Origin: Bacteroidales bacterium UBA1035 | GTDB lineage: Bacteria > Bacteroidota > Bacteroidia > Bacteroidales > Dysgonomonadaceae | Direction of reading: 5' to 3' | DNA: 39,179 bases | Assembly: GCA_002316835.1 (NCBI GenBank) | Contig: DCEG01000009.1 | Coordinates: 1-39,179, forward strand | Shown: positions 34,268 through 39,179 of the stretch, piece after piece | Position numbering within the stretch: the stretch's first letter is position 1 | How the letters are laid out: each line of letters starts with the position of its first letter | Notes under the pieces: model-generated | Database searches by the model: none | Told to the model about the DNA's origin: nothing | What the model saw: only the letters and a program-made list of their open reading frames with translations | Translations under genes and position numbers: made by a program

Positions 34268-34303
34268 ATGTACAGTGTGGTTTGAAACCGCACTGTACAT
34301 TTT
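34268..34303 (+). terminator. Hairpin terminator after the aldo/keto reductase
   Basis: TGTACAGTG pairs with CACTGTACA, with an inner GGTT-TGA-AACC, followed by a short TTTT run on the plus strand. It lies between convergent genes, 134 nt after the yghZ-like stop codon; it may serve either side. Confidence 0.7.
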
Positions 34304-34339
34304 CATTAGAGGAAACGATAACTAAATTATAAAAACCAG

Positions 34340-35161
34340 CTATTTCTTCTCTTTAAAATACTCACTAAAAAACAACACCTGATATTTAATGGCATTTGCC
34401 CAATATTCCCAATTATGCACGCCAGGACGGGAAATATAATCGTGCGGAATATTTCTATAAAGTAGTTCACGATGCAGTTTTTCGTTAACATCATAAAAGA
34501 AATCACCGGTACCGCAATCGATAATTATTTTAGTGGAATTCGGCGTTAGTAAATGTAGTTGATTCATTACAGTGTTTCTCTCCCAATTATCAGGATATTC
34601 GCGTTGTGAACCCAACCATTTGGATAAATCCCAGTTATTTGAAAACGGACGGATATCTACTCCGCCGCTCATACTTCCGCAAGCGCCAAAAATATCCTGA
34701 TGTCGGAAACCCAAATACAAACCGCCGTGCCCACCCATACTTAGTCCGGTTATGGCGCGGCCTTCACGGCTCTTAACAGTTTTGTAGTTTTTATCGGCCC
34801 AATCTATCAGTTCTTTCGAAACAAACGTTTCAAATTTGAATTCCGGATCAACAGGACTATCAAAATACCAGCTTCCGTAAGCTCCGTCCGGGCAAACGAT
34901 AATCATATTATGCACATCGGCCAGTTCTTTAACCGCAGGCGCTTTGGTAACCCATCCTCCATAATTATCGCTGTAGCCATGTAATAAATAAAGAACCGGA
35001 AATTCCGATTTTTTAGAGTAAGAATCGGGAGTTATCACCACCGCTTTAATCTCTTTTTTCATAGATGGGCTGAAAATCTTAACCGTATCTACTTTCGAAG
35101 CATAGATCGTTACCGCCATACCAACAAAGAACAGGCAGCTGAATATAAAACGTTTTGTCAT
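34340..35161 (-). CDS. Secreted esterase D-type alpha/beta hydrolase
   Basis: A 273-residue protein with a signal peptide ending near I-Y-A-S, then an alpha/beta hydrolase of the putative esterase family. The nucleophile Ser lies in G-L-S-M-G-G-H-G, the acid probably in D-C-G-T-G-D, and the His in P-G-V-H-N-W-E-Y-W near the C-terminus. P-V-L-Y-L-L-H-G-Y-S-D is the oxyanion region. Relatives are feruloyl, acetyl-xylan or other carbohydrate esterases. No other polysaccharide gene is close. Confidence 0.88.
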   Translation of the reverse strand: MTKRFIFSCLFFVGMAVTIYASKVDTVKIFSPSMKKEIKAVVITPDSYSKKSEFPVLYLLHGYSDNYGGWVTKAPAVKELADVHNMIIVCPDGAYGSWYFDSPVDPEFKFETFVSKELIDWADKNYKTVKSREGRAITGLSMGGHGGLYLGFRHQDIFGACGSMSGGVDIRPFSNNWDLSKWLGSQREYPDNWERNTVMNQLHLLTPNSTKIIIDCGTGDFFYDVNEKLHRELLYRNIPHDYISRPGVHNWEYWANAIKYQVLFFSEYFKEKK

Positions 35162-35184
35162 AATTGAGTTTTGAAAAATTTATT

Positions 35185-35192
35185 CAAAGATA
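35185..35192 (-). promoter_or_regulatory. -7 element (TAtcTTTG) of the esterase gene
   Basis: On the minus strand TATCTTTG matches TAnnTTTG, 23 nt before the start codon at 35161. No -33 TTTG is visible. Confidence 0.5.
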
Positions 35193-35327
35193 GATATTTG
35201 ACTCTATATTTTATTCTTTTTAAAAAAGAATACCTACTTTTATAAGTTTTAAAAAACAATTTGAACCCATTTAAAAAGGAGTTGTTATAAACGTACATTA
35301 TTAAGCTGATTCTAAAAACTTATAAAT

Positions 35328-35663
35328 ATGGACATACAATTTAAACTTAACGACAACAGAGGGATTTTTTTCATTATGCAGGACACCCGACAAATTGCCG
35401 AACTCGATTTTGAAGTAAAAAGCAACATCTTAAATGCTTATCACACCGGTGTCCGGCCCGAACTTGAAGGACAGGGAATTGCCGCGAAACTGTTCGATGA
35501 AATGGTAAAATACGCACGCAAAAACGATTATAAAGTAATACCAAGCTGCTCATATATTCTGGCAAAATTTCGTCGTAATCCGGATGGATTCAGCGATATA
35601 TGGTACCGTACTGAAGACGAGCCAACAGGTGACGCGTGCGGTATTAAACCAAAAGGATCATAA
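35328..35663 (+). CDS. GNAT-fold small N-acetyltransferase-like protein (YjdJ/COG2388 type)
   Basis: A 111-residue protein of the short GCN5-related group (Acetyltransf_CG). It has the core A-E-L-D-F-E and the acetyl-CoA loop R-P-E-L-E-G-Q-G-I-A-A-K-L. The C-terminal I-P-S-C-S-Y-I-L-A-K-F-R-R-N-P is typical of the group, with its conserved Cys. Members are likely acyl-CoA-binding or acetyltransferase proteins of unknown substrate. A DUF4126 gene follows after 55 nt. Confidence 0.88.
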   Translation: MDIQFKLNDNRGIFFIMQDTRQIAELDFEVKSNILNAYHTGVRPELEGQGIAAKLFDEMVKYARKNDYKVIPSCSYILAKFRRNPDGFSDIWYRTEDEPTGDACGIKPKGS

Positions 35664-35718
35664 TAAGTCAAAAAATTGTTTTTAAATAACCATAAACCTA
35701 TAAAAATCGTTATTGACT

Positions 35719-36327
35719 ATGGAATTAAACGTTGAAACTATCAGTGCTGTGGCACTTGGAATCGGATTGAGCGCAAGCGCCGGATTCCGTGTTTTCATTC
35801 CTCTTCTTGTTGCCGGGATTGCATCGCATTTCGGTATTTTGTCGCTGGGCGAAAGTTTCGCATGGATGGGTTCTATTCCGGCTCTTATCTGTTTCGGTGT
35901 TGCCTCAGTAGCTGAAGTGCTGGCCTATTACGTTCCTTTTGTCGATAATCTGCTTGACAGCATCGCAACGCCGCTTTCGGTAGGTGCAGGAACGCTGTTA
36001 ATGACGTCGGTATTCCCCGCGGACAACGAATGGATGAAGTGGGTTATGGGATTTGTAGTTGGTGGCGGTGCGGCAGCTACTATCCAAAGCGGTAGCGCCA
36101 TCACTCGATTGATGTCCACTAAATTTACAGCAGGAGCCGGCAATCCGGTTGTGTCAACAACAGAAGGCGTAGCCGCTACAGGATTTTCCATTATGTCGTT
36201 GATTACGCCCATACTTGTGGCTTTACTACTGGTGGTCTTCATCGTTGTTATTCTGCGATTAGTTTACCGGAAACTGCTGAAAAAGAAAAAAGTAGAAGAA
36301 GTTACTGATGCCGAAGTAGTAGAATAA
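35719..36327 (+). CDS. DUF4126 inner-membrane protein
   Basis: A 202-residue membrane protein with about five hydrophobic helices, starting A-L-G-I-G-L-S-A-S-A-G-F-R-V-F-I-P, the DUF4126 signature. It ends in a Lys-rich then acidic tail (K-K-K-K-V-E-E-V-T-D-A-E). The ATG at 35719 is preferred over a TTG two codons earlier. The function is unknown. Confidence 0.88.
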   Translation: MELNVETISAVALGIGLSASAGFRVFIPLLVAGIASHFGILSLGESFAWMGSIPALICFGVASVAEVLAYYVPFVDNLLDSIATPLSVGAGTLLMTSVFPADNEWMKWVMGFVVGGGAAATIQSGSAITRLMSTKFTAGAGNPVVSTTEGVAATGFSIMSLITPILVALLLVVFIVVILRLVYRKLLKKKKVEEVTDAEVVE

Positions 36328-36363
36328 ATTAAGACCAAAAGACTCAACGATTATAACGATATG

Positions 36364-36398
36364 GAGTTTGCTCACAACTTAGCGGGCAAACTCTTTTT
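36364..36398 (+). terminator. Intrinsic terminator after the DUF4126 gene
   Basis: GAGTTTGC at 36364-36371 pairs with GCAAACTC at 36386-36393, followed directly by TTTTT. It lies 37 nt after the stop codon. Confidence 0.85.
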
Positions 36399-36449
36399 CG
36401 TTTATCCGTACTTACGAAACGACTTTTTATTGACATAACGATAATAAAG

Positions 36450-36480
36450 TTTCAAAGAATACAAAAAACATATATTTTTG
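36450..36480 (+). promoter_or_regulatory. Promoter of the UlaG-like lipoprotein gene (TTTC-N19-TAttTTTG)
   Basis: TATTTTTG at 36473-36480 matches TAnnTTTG; TTTC at 36450-36453 is a 3-of-4 match to the -33 TTTG at 19-nt spacing. The ATG at 36519 is 38 nt downstream. Confidence 0.55.
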
Positions 36481-36518
36481 TTGATGAGAAAAATATTAGT
36501 CTGCAAACTATAAACAAA

Positions 36519-37421
36519 ATGAATAAAACACTTCTGATAATCGGAATTTCAATGTTAATATTTTCTTGTAAACCGGAGAAAAAAAATAACACGGAAAGTA
36601 AAGAACCCAATATCGAAAAAGGATATCAGGTAAAAGCGCCCCCTACTCAAACTTTTGGACAGGAAGCATTTGAAGCATCCGATAAAACTATCGTAAGGTG
36701 GTTGGGTATGTCGGGATTTTTAATCAATAGCAGAGGCACTACCTTTATGATAGACCCATTACTTGGAGAGTTTGATATGCCGTTATTGATTGATTTTCCC
36801 ATCAAATCGGACGATGTTCCACATTTGGATGCTGTTCTCATAACGCATAGCGATAACGACCATTATAGCAGAACAACCTGTGCCGATTTAAAATCTGTAA
36901 CAAAAGAATTTCATTCAACAGTCTACGTCGATTCAGTGATGAAGAATGAAGGATTGCCCTCTTTCGGGCATAAGATAGGAGATTCATTTACCATTGGTAG
37001 GGTAAAGGTTTCGTTAACTCCTGTCGATCACACATGGCAAAACGCGTATCCTGAGGCAAATGAAGGGCGTCAGTGGAAACAAGAAGATTGTGCCGGTTTT
37101 TGGATTGAGACACACGACGGTAGCATTTGGGCAACCGGAGATTCACGATTAATACCTGAACACCTGAAGATGCCAACACCCGATGCAATACTATTCGATT
37201 TTTCAGATGATGGATGGCATTTTACACTAGAAGGCGCCGTGAAATTGGCAAATGCTTATCCGAATACTCCACTTTTATTACATCATTGGGGGACGGTAGA
37301 TGCTCCAGACTCTCCACCATTTAACAGTAATCCTGAGAAATTAAATGATCTGATGATCAATCCCGAAAGAATTGTTCTGTTAGCGCCGGGAGAACCATTT
37401 ACACTAAAGAAATTGAAATAA
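36519..37421 (+). CDS. UlaG/NAPE-PLD-like metallo-beta-lactamase-fold lipoprotein
   Basis: A 300-residue lipoprotein: signal I-F-S-C gives lipid Cys17. The MBL metal motif is T-H-S-D-N-D-H at 109-115, preceded by R-W-L-G-M-S-G-F-L-I and M-I-D-P-L-L-G as in UlaG and NAPE-PLD-like hydrolases. V-D-H-T-W-Q and G-D-S-R follow as later ligands, then H-H-W-G-T near the end. It may cleave a phosphodiester or lactone outside the inner membrane; the substrate is unknown. It is a single gene. Confidence 0.85.
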   Translation: MNKTLLIIGISMLIFSCKPEKKNNTESKEPNIEKGYQVKAPPTQTFGQEAFEASDKTIVRWLGMSGFLINSRGTTFMIDPLLGEFDMPLLIDFPIKSDDVPHLDAVLITHSDNDHYSRTTCADLKSVTKEFHSTVYVDSVMKNEGLPSFGHKIGDSFTIGRVKVSLTPVDHTWQNAYPEANEGRQWKQEDCAGFWIETHDGSIWATGDSRLIPEHLKMPTPDAILFDFSDDGWHFTLEGAVKLANAYPNTPLLLHHWGTVDAPDSPPFNSNPEKLNDLMINPERIVLLAPGEPFTLKKLK

Positions 37422-37762
37422 GATGATATGAAATGGAGAAAATCCGAATAAAATAATAATAGCAGCGATCTTTTAGATAATAAATTTTATTTTTATAACC
37501 CTCAACGTGTATTCCAAGAAAGAACTCGCCAAAAGATATGAAAATTAGGAGGGGAAAAATATATTTTGGCAGGCATCAATAATTGTGAATACAGCACGCA
37601 CAGTATTGATAATTAATATTTTAAAATGGTCAAATATTTTGAATTCTTAAAAATCTAAAAATAATTCATAGAAAAAGAAGAGTAAAATAAAATGATTCCT
37701 ACAAAAAAATCCGCCAAACAGTGAAATGCTTAGCGGATTTTATTCTTTAGTATTCTTCCTTA
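37422..37762. other. AT-rich intergenic region between convergent genes
   Basis: No gene or RNA is recognised. The only clear structure is the terminator at 37706-37741. Confidence 0.6.
37706..37741 (-). terminator. Intrinsic terminator of the alkaline phosphatase gene
   Basis: AAAATCCGC and GCGGATTTT form a 9-bp perfect stem 21 nt after the phosphatase stop codon. On the minus strand it runs into TTTTTTT. It may also stop plus-strand transcription. Confidence 0.9.
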
Positions 37763-38908
37763 TTATTTCAACAACAATTTCTTGATTTTAGTATAAAGAT
37801 CAATATTCTCCATTATCCCGATAAACTCGGATGCCCCGGGACCGTACGCGAAAATAGGAACCATAACACCCGTGTGACCCGAACTGGTAAATGCACCTTT
37901 AACCATTCCGGTTTCGAAAGAACCGTCATTTATCGTCATTCCTCCGGTTTCGTGATCAGCAGTTACGATCACCAGCGTATTTCCGTCCTTCTCAGCAAAA
38001 TCGAGGGCTCTTCCCACAGCCTGATCAAGGTCTAACACTTCTTCCACCACCTGAATGGTGTTATTACCGTGACCTCCCGAATCGATGAAAGAACCTTCAA
38101 CCATCAGAAAAAATCCATTTTTATTCTTCTGTAAAACATTGATAGCCGTTTGCGTAGAAACAGGGAGCATATTCCCACGCTCTGCCACTCGCCCGTTTCC
38201 TTTCGGTGCTGTTAATCCGGCTAACTTTCTACCATTGTAAGCTTCAATTTTATTTAGTTCCCTTTCTACCGTATAGCCTTTGCTGATAAGTTCATTCACC
38301 AAATTTCGTCCATCTTCTCTTTGAGTAAAGAAATCATATCCTCCACCTATAAACACATCGATATCGGTTTTTAGAAAATCGGCAGCAATGTCTTCTTCCT
38401 GGCTTCTGTTCGGCTGATGAGCAATGAAAGACGCCGGCGTAGCGTGCGTAATGGACGAAGTAGATACCAGTCCTGTTAATTTTCCTTGTTCTGATGCTTC
38501 TTCTAGAATAGTTTTAAGCGAATTTTTATCGGGACCGACGCCAATCGCGCCGTTGTAGGTTTTTGTCCCTGTGGAAATGGCAGTTGCTCCTGCAGCCGAA
38601 TCAGTCACATATCGGTTGGAGGACGATGTTTTTGAAAACCCTATGTATTTGCAATTTTCAATAAATAACTTTCCCTTGTTAGCAGTAAGTCCCGCAAAAA
38701 GATGAGCCACACCCATACCATCTCCGATAAAGAGAATGACGTTTTGCGGCGTGTTCGTCTTGAAACTCTGCGTGTAAGTTTTCACTTCATACGCCTTTCC
38801 ACCCTGGTACAGAGTAACATCTTTGGGCGCTTCTTGCGCAAATATCGTACTGAAACTAAATAAGCCAATTAGAACGGCAACTGAAATTGCTGATTTTTTG
38901 TGTAACAT
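37763..38908 (-). CDS. phoA: Periplasmic alkaline phosphatase (PhoA family)
   Basis: A 381-residue exported phosphomonoesterase. The signal peptide ends at I-F-A-Q (about residue 25). Metal and catalytic motifs: D63 in I-G-D-G-M-G, the nucleophile Ser104 in V-T-D-S-A-A-G-A-T-A, T-H-A-T-P-A, E-G-S-F-I-D-S-G-G-H, T-A-D-H-E-T-G-G and S-G-H-T-G. The usual Trp after I-D (E-G-S-x-I-D-W-G) is Ser here. The open frame extends 35 codons further to 39013 but that part has no signal-like order and lies across the promoter. It releases inorganic phosphate from organic esters. Confidence 0.95.
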   Translation of the reverse strand: MLHKKSAISVAVLIGLFSFSTIFAQEAPKDVTLYQGGKAYEVKTYTQSFKTNTPQNVILFIGDGMGVAHLFAGLTANKGKLFIENCKYIGFSKTSSSNRYVTDSAAGATAISTGTKTYNGAIGVGPDKNSLKTILEEASEQGKLTGLVSTSSITHATPASFIAHQPNRSQEEDIAADFLKTDIDVFIGGGYDFFTQREDGRNLVNELISKGYTVERELNKIEAYNGRKLAGLTAPKGNGRVAERGNMLPVSTQTAINVLQKNKNGFFLMVEGSFIDSGGHGNNTIQVVEEVLDLDQAVGRALDFAEKDGNTLVIVTADHETGGMTINDGSFETGMVKGAFTSSGHTGVMVPIFAYGPGASEFIGIMENIDLYTKIKKLLLK

Positions 38909-38949
38909 TATGAATTTAACTTTTTTAAAATGGATTTTGATGATACCTA

Positions 38950-38957
38950 CAAAGATA
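38950..38957 (-). promoter_or_regulatory. -7 element (TAtcTTTG) of the alkaline phosphatase gene
   Basis: On the minus strand TATCTTTG matches TAnnTTTG, 41 nt before the ATG at 38908. It supports the shorter start. No obvious Pho-type direct repeat is seen. Confidence 0.55.
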
Positions 38958-39047
38958 AAGAAATAATGGTAAACTTGAGATTTATGAATAAAAAATGGTG
39001 CGAGAAATCCCACACCACGTAATTTTTATTTCAAAATCCGATTCAGT

Positions 39048-39179
39048 TTATAATAACGAGTCAGGATCTAAATTATCGTGCTCGATATCCAGGAAATATT
39101 TGTATGTACCAACTTTCAATTCGTAACAAGCATCGTAATCGCACACGATAATACCTTTCTGATGCAATTGTAGGGCACT
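39048..39179 (-). CDS. C-terminal fragment of an unknown gene running off the window
   Basis: From the right edge a minus-strand frame of 43 codons stops at TAA (39048-39050). It reads G-I-I-V-C-D-Y-D-A-C-Y-E-L-K-V-G-T-Y-K-Y and ends acidic, D-P-D-S-L-L. It looks like real coding sequence (no stops, balanced codons), but the family is not recognised and the 5' part is outside the window. The phosphatase start is only 139 bp away, on the same strand. Confidence 0.55.
   Translation of the reverse strand, partial: SALQLHQKGIIVCDYDACYELKVGTYKYFLDIEHDNLDPDSLL

Noticed and set aside
38909..39013. N-terminal extension of the alkaline phosphatase
   Set aside because: It spans the predicted promoter at 38950-38957 and would place the signal peptide in the interior of the protein.
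1..39179. tRNA, rRNA, CRISPR array, insertion-sequence transposase or phage genes
   Set aside because: Looked for across the window on both strands; none was recognised, though small structured RNAs cannot be excluded by eye.

Overview
The window looks like a chromosomal segment of a Bacteroidota bacterium, most probably of the order Bacteroidales. The pointers are a SusC/SusD (RagA/RagB) pair, several Bacteroidetes-type families (DUF5687, DUF4625, DUF1080 lipoproteins), many short lipoprotein signals, weak Shine-Dalgarno sequences, and repeated -7 elements of the form TAnnTTTG ahead of genes. The exact genus cannot be read from the sequence; a Dysgonomonadaceae-like organism is a guess. No rRNA, tRNA, CRISPR array, transposase or phage gene was seen.

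Layout. 1-2.1 kb is an AT-rich, accessory-looking end: a leucine-rich-repeat remnant and an orphan gene that resembles ADP-ribosyltransferases, bracketed by two copies of a ~100 bp hairpin-rich repeat. 2.1-7.2 kb holds a HerA-like ATPase, then a DUF5687 permease, an ABC ATPase and a nitrilase-family amidase. 7.4-17.0 kb is one long minus-strand operon: PstS-like binding protein, SusC/RagA, SusD/RagB, TlpA-type thioredoxin lipoprotein and M14 carboxypeptidase. It is preceded by a 5' leader of about 350 nt with a promoter, a dyad over the -33 region and an unlisted 52-codon ORF ending Cys-Cys-Thr-Arg-Met-Cys-Met-Cys. 17.2-20.2 kb carries a zinc metallopeptidase, a DUF1080 protein and a phosphotriesterase-like lipoprotein. 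20.2-23.6 kb is a Fur-family regulator, TonB receptor and His-rich DUF4625 operon with a 7-1-7 dyad beside its promoter. 23.8-30.1 kb has a TPR protein, a coupled MscS/membrane MutS-like pair, release factor 3 and an RmlD-like reductase. 30.2-39.2 kb has small metabolic and envelope genes, ending in a PhoA-type alkaline phosphatase and the tail of an unknown gene.

The strongest candidate for an undescribed system is the 7.4-17.0 kb operon. The cysteine-codon cluster at the end of the leader ORF is what a ribosome-mediated cysteine attenuator would need. The operon's products (outer-membrane peptide-type importer, periplasmic oxyanion-type binding protein, dithiol/disulfide protein, carboxypeptidase) fit scavenging of sulfur- or disulfide-containing peptides under cysteine limitation. 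The leader ORF, promoter and inverted repeats are seen in the sequence; the regulation and substrate are inference.

The second system is the Fur-family operon: regulator first, then the receptor, then a lipoprotein with ten histidines, ending in a clear terminator. This suggests self-regulated uptake of a transition metal, perhaps zinc.
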